DNA from: Gp6-AA40 sp036274155 | Lineage (GTDB): Bacteria; Acidobacteriota; Vicinamibacteria; Vicinamibacterales; UBA2999 | Assembly: GCA_036274155.1 (NCBI GenBank) | Contig: DASUGH010000043.1 | Span: 46,068 to 110,067, forward strand | Direction: 5' to 3' | DNA length: 64,000 nt | Shown: piece by piece, positions 18,134-26,118 of the stretch | Layout: every line of letters starts with the position of its first letter | How positions within the stretch are numbered: position 1 is the first letter of the stretch | The notes under the pieces: generated by a model | The model's input: the letters and a program-made list of their open reading frames with translations, nothing else | What the model was told of the DNA's origin: nothing | Databases searched by the model: none | Position numbers and translations under genes: made by a program

Positions 18134-18877
18134 TCAGCCTGCGGTCGTTGGCGTGCGGACGGGCTCGAGGAACCGGCGCACGCGCGCGTCGGTCGCGCGC
18201 AGGACGGCCGCCGGCGTATCGCAGATGATCAGTGCGCCATCGTCCAGTATGCCGACGCGCGTGCCGAGGGCTGTGGCTTCGGCGATGTCGTGGGTGACGA
18301 GAAGAACGGTTTGACGAAGCTCCTGCTGGATCCGCGAGAAGGCCCGCTGCAGCTCACGTCTGGTCACCGGATCCAGGGCGCCGAACGGCTCGTCCATCAA
18401 CAGCACGGGCGGGTTGATCGCCAGCGCCCGTGCCACGCCGACTCGCTGCTGCTGCCCGCCCGAAAGTTCGCTCGGCCAGCGGTGCGCGTAGTCGTCCGGT
18501 GCGAGACCGACGAGCTGGAGCAACTCGCGGGCACGTGCCTCGCGGCGCGGCACGGCCCACCCTTCGAGTCGCGGCACGAGGCCGATGTTCTCCTGGACCG
18601 TCAAGTGCGGAAAGAGCCCGATGCTCTGGAGCACGTATCCCGTACGGCGTCGAAGCTGAATCGGGTCCCATTCCCGCGTGTCGCGCCCATCCACCAGCAC
18701 CGAGCCCTGCTGCGGGATGAGCATGCGGTTCACGAGCTTGAGCAGCGTGCTCTTCCCGGCCCCGCTTCGTCCCACCAGAGCCAGGGCTTCGCCCCGTCCG
18801 ACTGACAGAGTGAGATCGGCGAGTGCCCGGCGGTCGCCGTAGGCGCAGGTCACACCCCGAAATTCGACCAGACTCAT
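18134..18877 (-). CDS. Osmoprotectant-type ABC transporter ATP-binding protein
   Basis: 247 residues with Walker A GRSGAGKSTLLKL (about 35), Q-loop VLQSIGLFPHLTV, signature LSGGQQQRVGVARAL, Walker B VLLMDEPFGALD and the H-loop in LLVTHDIAEA. The sequence resembles the OpuCA/ProV group but ends soon after the nucleotide-binding domain, so the regulatory CBS pair found in OpuCA is absent. The ATG at 18877 opens on the first strand (SLVEFRGVTCAYG); an in-frame GTG at 18907 is possible. It is followed after two bases by the fused permease-binding protein, so the two form one transport operon. Confidence 0.9.
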   Translation of the reverse strand: MSLVEFRGVTCAYGDRRALADLTLSVGRGEALALVGRSGAGKSTLLKLVNRMLIPQQGSVLVDGRDTREWDPIQLRRRTGYVLQSIGLFPHLTVQENIGLVPRLEGWAVPRREARARELLQLVGLAPDDYAHRWPSELSGGQQQRVGVARALAINPPVLLMDEPFGALDPVTRRELQRAFSRIQQELRQTVLLVTHDIAEATALGTRVGILDDGALIICDTPAAVLRATDARVRRFLEPVRTPTTAG

Positions 18878-19171
18878 GCGCTCGGCCTGCAGCCTGTTGA
18901 GGTGCACCAGGTGATTGCGCGCCGGCCGGTCGTCATTCGTGGATTGTGCATTGGCCCGAACGCAATGCCAAGCCGCGGACGATCGGACGTCACATCGTTT
19001 TTGCCGGGGACCCGCGACAGTTCATCCGCTGCGGAGTATCCTGTCCATCGGGATGTGTCCCTCACGTCCCTGAAGAGTCGGGTGATGCTCGTCCGGCGGC
19101 GAACGTCTCCGCGTGCCACCTCGTCCGTCGGGCCCCGGTTGCGCCAGCCAAGGCGGGGGTAGGTCCGCCAT
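18878..19171. promoter_or_regulatory. Divergent control region between ABC importer and antiporter/OtsAB operon
   Basis: 294 bases between divergent starts with no supported gene. It must hold promoters for both units. I could not pick out confident -35/-10 pairs or a long palindrome; the ribosome site GGGGTAGG (about 19155-19162) serves the plus-strand operon. Confidence 0.4.
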
Positions 19172-20458
19172 ATGCACGGAGCTGACAACACGTCGATGCA
19201 CCCACGGCTGTCCCGCGAAACGCGCCGGCTGTTGACCGCTGCTACGGTCGCGCTGGTCGCGCTGTGGGTGCTGGCACGAGTCCGGTTCCCCGATCGTCCG
19301 GTCACGCCCAATCCGATATCGCCGCTCCTCACACAGCTCGCCGCGCGGCCGGCATTCAACGATCTCGCCGCCGAGATCGGACAGCTGCGGACGTTGATTG
19401 CACCGTCGGTGGTGATGCTTCCGGAAACCGATACCGAGAATGCCACCGGCCGGCCCCGCGTCGGCGTGCGACTCAGCGCCGATGCCGCCGTCACGTATCT
19501 CCAGCCGGGGGAACGTCGCGGCGATCCGATCGGGCTCGATCTCGTGGCGCTCGACAGGGTGACCGGGCTTGCGGTCGTGCGTGTCATGAGCGCGCGGCAG
19601 GATCAGGCGCCGGTGCCATGGTCTCCCGTCCGTACCGACACGCCGAAATATCTTGCCGCTACCGAGCCCTGGCACGACGGCGTCTCGCTGAGTCCGCTGT
19701 TCGTGAGCCGGTTTCCCCCGATTACAGCCTCCGGATGGTCCGGACCAATCTGGCAGCTGCCATCGGCCGTCGAATTCCCCAGCGGGACATTCCTGTTCAC
19801 GCCGGACGGCGAGCTCGCCGGACTGATCGTCCGTGAAACCGGCGCTGCTGGAATCGTCCCGGGCGAGATGATCCTGGCGGACGCCGAACGGCTCGTCGCG
19901 CAGCGCAACGTCGTTCCCGGTGAGCTCGGCGTCTCGGTGCGATCGCTCACGCCCGCTCTCGCCGCGGCCACCGGTGCCGAGGCCGGAGTCGTCGTCGCCT
20001 GGGTCAACGCGCGCAGCAGCGCCGCGGCTCACCTCGCCGTCGGTGACGTGATCGAAGGCTTCAACGATTCGCCGGTGAAGACGCTGAGAGACTGGGAAGT
20101 GCGAAGCGGCCGTCTCGCCGTCGGCGATGTCGTCGAGCTCTCGGTGCGGCGGATGGGAGAGGTCCGCCGCGTCAAGCTGACGGCGGCGGCACCGCCGGTG
20201 TCGGAGCAACGGGCGCTTGGGCTCACGCTGCGATGGGTGCCAGGCGTCGGCTCGGAAGTGGTGCGTGTGGAAAACTCATCGGCGGCTGCAGTGGCCGGGG
20301 TGGCGAGGGGCGACTTCATCACCTCGATCGGTTCGTCGAAGACACCGACGCCGGCAACCGTCCGCGAGGTGTTCGACGAGGCGCGTGAGGGGCAGCCGAT
20401 TGTGCTCGGACTCAGCCGGGGCGACGCTCACGACGTGGTGGCGCTGACCAAACGATGA
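19172..20458 (+). CDS. HtrA-like membrane-anchored protein with degenerate protease domain and two PDZ domains
   Basis: 428 residues. One N-terminal membrane segment (about 21-37, LTAATVALVALWVLARV) is followed by a trypsin-like beta fold (about 65-235), PDZ1 (about 240-330, ELGVSVRSLTPALAAATGAE) and PDZ2 (about 335-428, GLTLRWVPGVGSEV). The HtrA layout is clear, but the catalytic signatures are not. The TNxHV histidine motif is missing, the TDLAV aspartate motif reads TGLAV, and GNSGGP is replaced by FPSGTF. It is probably a non-proteolytic periplasmic sensor or scaffold. It is the first gene of a four-gene operon and its stop overlaps the next start by four bases. Confidence 0.78.
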   Translation: MHGADNTSMHPRLSRETRRLLTAATVALVALWVLARVRFPDRPVTPNPISPLLTQLAARPAFNDLAAEIGQLRTLIAPSVVMLPETDTENATGRPRVGVRLSADAAVTYLQPGERRGDPIGLDLVALDRVTGLAVVRVMSARQDQAPVPWSPVRTDTPKYLAATEPWHDGVSLSPLFVSRFPPITASGWSGPIWQLPSAVEFPSGTFLFTPDGELAGLIVRETGAAGIVPGEMILADAERLVAQRNVVPGELGVSVRSLTPALAAATGAEAGVVVAWVNARSSAAAHLAVGDVIEGFNDSPVKTLRDWEVRSGRLAVGDVVELSVRRMGEVRRVKLTAAAPPVSEQRALGLTLRWVPGVGSEVVRVENSSAAAVAGVARGDFITSIGSSKTPTPATVREVFDEAREGQPIVLGLSRGDAHDVVALTKR

Positions 20459-21627
20459 CCGCCTCCGTCACCGAAAAGGACACTGCATCCGCCAGCGATC
20501 GCCTTGGCCTCGAGCTGGGGCGGTCAGGCCCGCACACGGCCCGGGCGCGGGCCGTCCCGTGGCACGTTCGGCTCGGTCTCAGCTGGTCGTCCGGGTCGCC
20601 ACCTGTCGTCCTGCTGCTCCTCATCGGCATGGCGCTCGGTCCGCAGGCGCTCGCAATCCTGTCGCCGGCCGTGCTCTCGGCTATCGACCCGGCGCTTCCT
20701 GTTGCGCTCGCGACACTCGGCGTGCAGGTCGCTCTGGAGCTCCCCTTGCGGCGTTCGGCGCTCGATCCGCGTCTGGCACGCGCGGCGTGCGTAGAGGCGG
20801 TGTTCACCGGCGTCACGGTCACGGGTGGAGCGCTGCTCGTCCTCGCGCCGGACGTCGCGCTTCCCGGCGCGGACGTGTGGCTCATCGCGATCGCCGCAGG
20901 CATCTGCGCCGCGATGTCCGCCGGCCTGCCGTCCGACACCGCCGGGGTGACCGCCGCGGCCGCCGGAGTGCGGCAACTCGACGTCGTCCTGCCGGCGTTC
21001 GCGGGTGGAATCATGCTGGCCTGGGTTCGAGAGCAGGCGATTGGTCCAGCGCTGTTGCTCGCGGCGCAGGCCGTTCTCCTCGCGCTCGTGATCGGCGTCT
21101 CGGCATGGCTGCTCCTCGTGCGAACATCTTCGGAGACCGAGCAGCGCATCTTCGGCGCCTCCGCGCTGCTCCTGCTCGGCGGCCTCGCCGACTATCTCTC
21201 ACTGTCGGCATTGCTGAGCGGCCTCGTGGCGGGCACGTTCTGGCGGCTGATCGGAGGTCAGGCGGCTGACGCGATCAGGCGCGACAGCGGGCACGTTCAG
21301 CACCCGCTGCTCGTGTTCCTGCTGGTCGTCGCGGGTGCACGCAGCGCAGTGTCGACTCCCGTCCTGGGCCTCATCGCCGCGTATCCGATCCTGCGTACGC
21401 TCGGCAAGCTCGCGGGCGCCTGGCTGGCCCGTCGAGTGACGAAGCCAGCGCTCCCGGACGATCTGGGTCTGGCACTCGTCGCGCCCGGCGTCTTCGGCAT
21501 CGCGTTCAGCGTGAACGTCGTTCGCGCCGCAGGCCCCGTGTCCGATCCGCTCCTGGCTGCCGTCGTGATCGGCAGCATCGTGTCGCAGCTCATTCCGTTC
21601 CGGCGGCCGCAGGAGCCTGGCCCGTGA
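20455..21627 (+). CDS. CPA2-like antiporter paralogue, probably transport-defective
   Basis: 390 residues with ten or more hydrophobic segments, starting with PPVVLLLLIGMALGPQALAI. The layout parallels the antiporter half of the next gene. MSAGLPSDTAGVTAAAAGVR aligns with that protein's SFSPTMAAAVTTETSARGR, but the acidic segment that follows there (VVVLADLALLFLF) reads PAFAGGIMLAWV here, so the conserved aspartate of cation/proton antiporters seems to be lost. It may be a regulatory or heterodimer partner. About 40 hydrophilic residues precede the first membrane helix. It overlaps the genes on both sides by four bases, so expression is tightly coupled. Confidence 0.65.
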   Translation: MTASVTEKDTASASDRLGLELGRSGPHTARARAVPWHVRLGLSWSSGSPPVVLLLLIGMALGPQALAILSPAVLSAIDPALPVALATLGVQVALELPLRRSALDPRLARAACVEAVFTGVTVTGGALLVLAPDVALPGADVWLIAIAAGICAAMSAGLPSDTAGVTAAAAGVRQLDVVLPAFAGGIMLAWVREQAIGPALLLAAQAVLLALVIGVSAWLLLVRTSSETEQRIFGASALLLLGGLADYLSLSALLSGLVAGTFWRLIGGQAADAIRRDSGHVQHPLLVFLLVVAGARSAVSTPVLGLIAAYPILRTLGKLAGAWLARRVTKPALPDDLGLALVAPGVFGIAFSVNVVRAAGPVSDPLLAAVVIGSIVSQLIPFRRPQEPGP

Positions 21628-24386
21628 GGCGGCTCGCCGCACTGCTGCTCGCCGTCATCGCGATTCTGTGGGCACAAGGCCTCGGTTCGACGACGAGCGC
21701 CGGATCGGCTGGCACAGCGCTGGCAATCGGCTTCACACTGCTCGGCGCCTGGGTCGCTGGCGACGTGTTGCGCCGCCTGCAGCTTCCCCGTCTGACCGGC
21801 TACCTGCTCTTTGGCGTGCTCGTCGGCCCGTATCTCGGCAACGTGATCACCGAGTCGATGGCAGGGCAGCTCCAGGTCATTACGGGAATCGCCACGACGC
21901 TCATTGCCCTGATCGCGGGGTTGACGCTCAACATCGAGCGGCTCGGCCGGCAGCTGAAGGCGATCGCCCGGTTGACGGCAATCATCCTTGGCGTCTCGAT
22001 GTTCGGCCTCGGTGTGCTCGCCTGGATTCTCTGGCCGTGGCTTCCACTGGCTCCCGAGGCGACCGGCTGGGAGCGTCTCGTCATCGTCGTCCTGCTCGCG
22101 GTCATCGCCGTGAGCTTCTCGCCGACGATGGCCGCAGCCGTGACGACCGAGACCAGTGCGCGAGGCCGCCTCAGCGAGCTCGTGCTGCCGGTGGTCGTCC
22201 TGGCGGATCTGGCGTTGCTCTTCCTCTTCTCGCTGGCGATGCAGTTCAGCAGGGCCGTTCTGAGCAGCGGTCCCGACGAGGGCGTCGGAACCCTGGTGCG
22301 CTTCGCGTGGGAGATTGGCGGAGCCGTGGCATTCGGCAGCCTCGTCGGCGCCCTCTTTGCTCTGTATCTGCGATACATCGGACGTGAAGTCACCGTCGCG
22401 ATCATCGCCGTGTGCGCCATCCTCAGCCAGGTGGGGACGACGCAGGAGTTCGAGCCGTTGCTGGCGGCCGTGGCCGCCGGGCTCGTCATCGAAAATCTTT
22501 CGATCTCACAGGGAGACGCCCTCAAGACCGCGGTCCAGCGTGGCGCAACACCGGTCCTCGTCATCTTCTTCGTCGCCGTCGGCACGTCCCTTCGTCTCGA
22601 CGCGCTGGAAGTCGTCGGCTTCGCAGCCCTCGTCTTGTCGGCGATTCGTCTGGCACTCATCCGGCTGGGGATCGCCCTCGGGATTCGCGTCTCCGGCCTC
22701 GAACCGGATGCCGGACGATATTTGTGGACGGGATTGATCTCGCAGGCCGGGATCACGCTGGGCTTCGCGTCGGTTGTCGCCGCAGAGTTCGTCACCTGGG
22801 GTCCACGGTTTCAGACACTGCTCGTCGCGTTGATCGCCATTCACGAGATGACGGGGCCACTGCTTTTCCGCTATGGCCTGGCGCGCAGCGGTGAGCTCGA
22901 CCCAAAGGTACCCCGGCCGCTCGTCGTGGTCTCGAATCGCGAGCCGTACCTGCATACACGCCGCCCGACCGGGCAGATCGTGGCGTCGCCGGCGCCCGGC
23001 GGGGTGGCTGTCGCGCTCGACGCGCTGATGCGGGAACGTGGCGGCGTATGGGTGGCGCACGGCGCCGGTCCGGCGGATCGTCTTGTCGTGGACGCCGGCG
23101 ACAAGGTCAGGGTTCCACCCGAACATCCGTCATACGAGTTGCGCCGGCTCTGGCTCGAAGAGCCAACCTTCTCAGCGTATTACAACGGTTTTGCCAACGA
23201 AGGCTTGTGGCCGCTATGCCATCTGGTCGACATTCGTCCGCAATTCCGGGCTGAGGACTGGGCCGCCTACAAGGAGATCAACGATCGCTTCGCCGCGGCC
23301 GTCGATGAGGAGATCGGCACCTCGAACCCGGCCGTCTTCATTCAGGATTATCACCTGGCGCTCGTAGCGCCGGCGCTCCGCAGCCGGCGCCCTGCTGCAC
23401 GCACCGCCCTCTTCTGGCACATTCCGTGGCCATACCCTGATCGCCTCCGCATCTGCCCGTGGTCGCGCGAGCTTCTCGCCGGTCTGCTCTCGAACGACCT
23501 GCTGGCGTTTCAGCTCGAGCGCGATCGCCGTCACTTTCTCCTGGCGGTGGAGGACGAGCTCGGCGCCGAGGTCGAGCCGGAGTCGTCCCGCGTGCGATTT
23601 GGCGATCGCTACAGCACGGTCATTTCCGTTCCGATTGGCGTGGACTACGATCGGATCCAGGCCATTGCCGCCGATCCGGCACTGGCTGTCGAACAGGATC
23701 GGCTGCGGCAGCTGTTCGATCTGCGCGCCGACATCGTTGGGATTGGCGTCGACCGTCTGGATTACACGAAGGGCATACCCGAGCGCCTGGCCGCGCTCGA
23801 CGAGGTGCTTCGCCGCCGTCCGCAGCTGCGCGGGCACATTACGTTCGTGCAGATTGGCGTGCCGTCGCGCTCGTCGCTCGGCAGCTACTCCGCCATCGAA
23901 TCGGAGATCGATCAGCGCATCGCCGAGCTCAACGCGCGCCACTCGGCGGGCCCGGGCTCACCGCCCGTCGTGCGATATCACAAGGTGCCGCTGACGATTG
24001 GCAGCCTCGTGGCGCTCTACCGGATGGCCGACTTCTGCATCGTCAGCTCGCTGCACGACGGGATGAATCTGGTTGCCAAGGAATTCGTGGCCGCACGAGA
24101 CGACGAGGACGGAGTGCTGGTCCTCAGCGCGCTGGCCGGTGCGGCGCAGGAGCTGACCGAAGCGCTCATCATCAACCCTTACGACGTCGAAGGCTTTGCC
24201 GACGCACTCATGGCCGCGATCGACATGGCGCCCGAGGGGCGGCGGGCGCGCATGCGTGCGATGCGGCGCGTGGTCGCCGGACGTAACGTCTTCGGCTGGG
24301 CGTCTGACATCCTGGAAGGCCTCGAGAGCCTCTGGACGAAGCCGCTGCACTACTCGGTCCGCCACTGGGAGGAAATGTCGGTGTGA
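21624..24386 (+). CDS. CPA2-type cation/proton antiporter fused to trehalose-6-phosphate synthase
   Basis: 920 residues in one uninterrupted frame. Residues 1-410 hold about 12 membrane segments with CPA2 features: GYLLFGVLVGPYLG, LIALIAGLTLNIERL, and an aspartate in VVLADLALLFLF. After a linker of about 20 residues, residues 430-920 form a complete GT20/OtsA enzyme. The synthase keeps its substrate-site motifs: VVVSNREP, PAPGGVAVAL, YYNGFANEGLWP, IQDYHLALV, FWHIPWP, VDRLDYTKGIPER, SLHDGMNLVAKEFVAA. OtsA joins UDP-glucose and glucose-6-phosphate. No in-frame ATG precedes the synthase domain closely, which argues for a true fusion. Overlapping otsB follows. Confidence 0.9.
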   Translation: MRRLAALLLAVIAILWAQGLGSTTSAGSAGTALAIGFTLLGAWVAGDVLRRLQLPRLTGYLLFGVLVGPYLGNVITESMAGQLQVITGIATTLIALIAGLTLNIERLGRQLKAIARLTAIILGVSMFGLGVLAWILWPWLPLAPEATGWERLVIVVLLAVIAVSFSPTMAAAVTTETSARGRLSELVLPVVVLADLALLFLFSLAMQFSRAVLSSGPDEGVGTLVRFAWEIGGAVAFGSLVGALFALYLRYIGREVTVAIIAVCAILSQVGTTQEFEPLLAAVAAGLVIENLSISQGDALKTAVQRGATPVLVIFFVAVGTSLRLDALEVVGFAALVLSAIRLALIRLGIALGIRVSGLEPDAGRYLWTGLISQAGITLGFASVVAAEFVTWGPRFQTLLVALIAIHEMTGPLLFRYGLARSGELDPKVPRPLVVVSNREPYLHTRRPTGQIVASPAPGGVAVALDALMRERGGVWVAHGAGPADRLVVDAGDKVRVPPEHPSYELRRLWLEEPTFSAYYNGFANEGLWPLCHLVDIRPQFRAEDWAAYKEINDRFAAAVDEEIGTSNPAVFIQDYHLALVAPALRSRRPAARTALFWHIPWPYPDRLRICPWSRELLAGLLSNDLLAFQLERDRRHFLLAVEDELGAEVEPESSRVRFGDRYSTVISVPIGVDYDRIQAIAADPALAVEQDRLRQLFDLRADIVGIGVDRLDYTKGIPERLAALDEVLRRRPQLRGHITFVQIGVPSRSSLGSYSAIESEIDQRIAELNARHSAGPGSPPVVRYHKVPLTIGSLVALYRMADFCIVSSLHDGMNLVAKEFVAARDDEDGVLVLSALAGAAQELTEALIINPYDVEGFADALMAAIDMAPEGRRARMRAMRRVVAGRNVFGWASDILEGLESLWTKPLHYSVRHWEEMSV

Positions 24387-25189
24387 CGCGTACGCGGAAT
24401 ATTCTGGCCAACCGAAACCTGTCGGTTCTTTCTACATTTGCTGCTTCGAACGTGCTGCTGGCGTTCGATTACGACGGAACTCTGGCGCCGATCGCGGCGG
24501 CGCCGCGGCTGGCGCGCATGCGGGCCCACACACGGCGGCTCCTCGTGCGCGTCTCGCGGGTCTATCCGTGCGTCGTCATCTCCGGACGCACGCTGTCCGA
24601 CATTTCACGGAGGGTGAAGCGCATTCCCCTCTGCTATGTCTTCGGGAATCACGGGCTCGAACCGCTCGACGAGAAGGGACCGTCGGCGCCAGCCACAGCC
24701 GAATGGCTGCGCCGGCTGCGCGAACAGCTTCCCGATCACCCGGGCGTGGTCATCGAAGACAAGAAACACACCGTGACCATTCACTACCGGGCGGCCCGTG
24801 ATCGCGGCCGCGCGATCGAAGCCATCGGCGAGGTCGTCGACAAATTGCCGGGAGCGAGGGTCGTCGGCGGCGTGGAAGCGGTGAACCTCCTGCCCCGCCA
24901 CGGCCCGCACAAGGGCGCTGCGCTGCAGCGCGCCTTACGGCTGTTCGGTTGCACGACCGCGATTTATGTGGGTGACGATGCGACCGACGAGGACGCGTTC
25001 GGCGCCGTCGCCGCCGATCGAATCCTCGGCATCCGGATCGGCTCCGCCCAGGCGTCCCAGGCGCGTTACCATCTCGCAGCGCAGGACGACATCGACACGT
25101 TCCTCAGGACGCTGCTCACGCTGAGGCCGTCGCGGCGCCTCGATCTCAAAGGCGGATGTGCGGCGAGCGCCGACCGCGCCCGGCCATAG
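24383..25189 (+). CDS. otsB: Trehalose-6-phosphate phosphatase
   Basis: 268 residues, HAD superfamily, cytoplasmic. It hydrolyses trehalose-6-phosphate to trehalose. Motif I is LLAFDYDGTLAPIA (Asp nucleophile about 28), motif II region VVISGRTLSDI, GNHGLEPL, and motif IV GDDATDEDAFGAV. It begins at a GTG that overlaps the stop of the antiporter-OtsA fusion by four bases (GTGA), completing the two-step OtsAB route in one operon. It converges on murI with nine bases between stops and no visible terminator. Confidence 0.94.
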   Translation: MTRTRNILANRNLSVLSTFAASNVLLAFDYDGTLAPIAAAPRLARMRAHTRRLLVRVSRVYPCVVISGRTLSDISRRVKRIPLCYVFGNHGLEPLDEKGPSAPATAEWLRRLREQLPDHPGVVIEDKKHTVTIHYRAARDRGRAIEAIGEVVDKLPGARVVGGVEAVNLLPRHGPHKGAALQRALRLFGCTTAIYVGDDATDEDAFGAVAADRILGIRIGSAQASQARYHLAAQDDIDTFLRTLLTLRPSRRLDLKGGCAASADRARP

Positions 25190-25198
25190 ACCGGACGC

Positions 25199-26035
25199 TC
25201 ATTTCGGCACGGTAGCGGACGCCGCCGACACACTGCTTGACGAACCGTTCGGCAGGGCGTGAACGTCGGCGTCCGCTCCCCAGAGCTGTCGGATTCGTGC
25301 TATCGCCTCGCCCGAACCGCTCGTCCAGAAGGTTTCGCGGCCAGTCCGTTCGCCTTCGGCCAGCAGGCCTGCGCTCTCGAGACGCCGTTTCAACTCGCGG
25401 GCAACCGGCGCCGCCGGATCGATGAGGGTGACGTTCGGGCCGGCGATGTCCTGGATGAGCGGCCTGAGGAAGGCGTAGTGCGTGCAGCCGAGGACGAGCG
25501 TGTCCGCACCTTTGGCCAGCAGCGGCTGCACGTAACCTTCCAGCAACGTTCGCGTCTTCGTCGCCTGCAGCTCGCCCTGCTCGACCTGATCGACCAGGCC
25601 GGGGCACGGCTGGATCAGGACCTGGGCCCGCGCCCCGTGCTCGTCGACCAACTTCAGGAAGTTGGCGCTCGAGAGCGTCTGCGTCGTGGCAAGCACGCCG
25701 ACGATCCCGCTGCGGGTGGTCGTGGCGGCCGGCTTCACTGCCGGCTCCATCGCCACGATCGGGAAGGTGAACCGACTGCGCAGCGTCCTCACCGCAACCC
25801 CCGTCGCCGTGTTGCACGCCACGACCAGCGCTTTCACCCCGTGGTCGCACAGGAACTCGACAATGGCAATCGATCGCCGCTCGATGAAGTCGCGCGGTCG
25901 ATCGCCGTACGGCGCGTTGCCCGAGTCGGCGACGTAGATCACGTCCTCCGACGGCAGCGCCTGCCGGATGGCGCGAAGGACCGACAGGCCGCCCACGCCG
26001 GAATCGAATACGCCAATCGGGCGAGGGCTGCTCAC
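25199..26035 (-). CDS. murI: Glutamate racemase
   Basis: 278 residues. It interconverts L- and D-glutamate for peptidoglycan. Both catalytic cysteine regions are present: VACNTATGVA (about 79) and LGCTHYAFLRP (about 190). The N-terminal motif is GVFDSGVGGLSVLRAI, with YVADSGNAPYGD and LIDPAAPVARELKR also typical. The C-terminus is slightly extended by a serine/alanine-rich tail (SSSSVSAASATVPK). The start at 26035 gives the expected N-terminus. It stands alone on the minus strand, 83 bases downstream of the P-type ATPase gene, and may be read from that transcript. Confidence 0.95.
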   Translation of the reverse strand: MSSPRPIGVFDSGVGGLSVLRAIRQALPSEDVIYVADSGNAPYGDRPRDFIERRSIAIVEFLCDHGVKALVVACNTATGVAVRTLRSRFTFPIVAMEPAVKPAATTTRSGIVGVLATTQTLSSANFLKLVDEHGARAQVLIQPCPGLVDQVEQGELQATKTRTLLEGYVQPLLAKGADTLVLGCTHYAFLRPLIQDIAGPNVTLIDPAAPVARELKRRLESAGLLAEGERTGRETFWTSGSGEAIARIRQLWGADADVHALPNGSSSSVSAASATVPK

Positions 26036-26118
26036 AGGCCGGCCTCCAGAGCCACGGGTTTCAGCCGAGCGATCAACTGTCCTAGGGTTTCGGCGCAGCG
26101 GTTCGAATGCAACACGGG

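Noticed and set aside
22860..22930. Frameshift or assembly join creating the antiporter-OtsA fusion
   Set aside because: The frame is continuous, codon use is uniform, and both domain edges are complete with a short hydrophilic linker. Read coverage should still be checked.
24383..26035. Terminator between otsB and murI
   Set aside because: Only nine bases separate the convergent stops and no hairpin with a T-run is visible.
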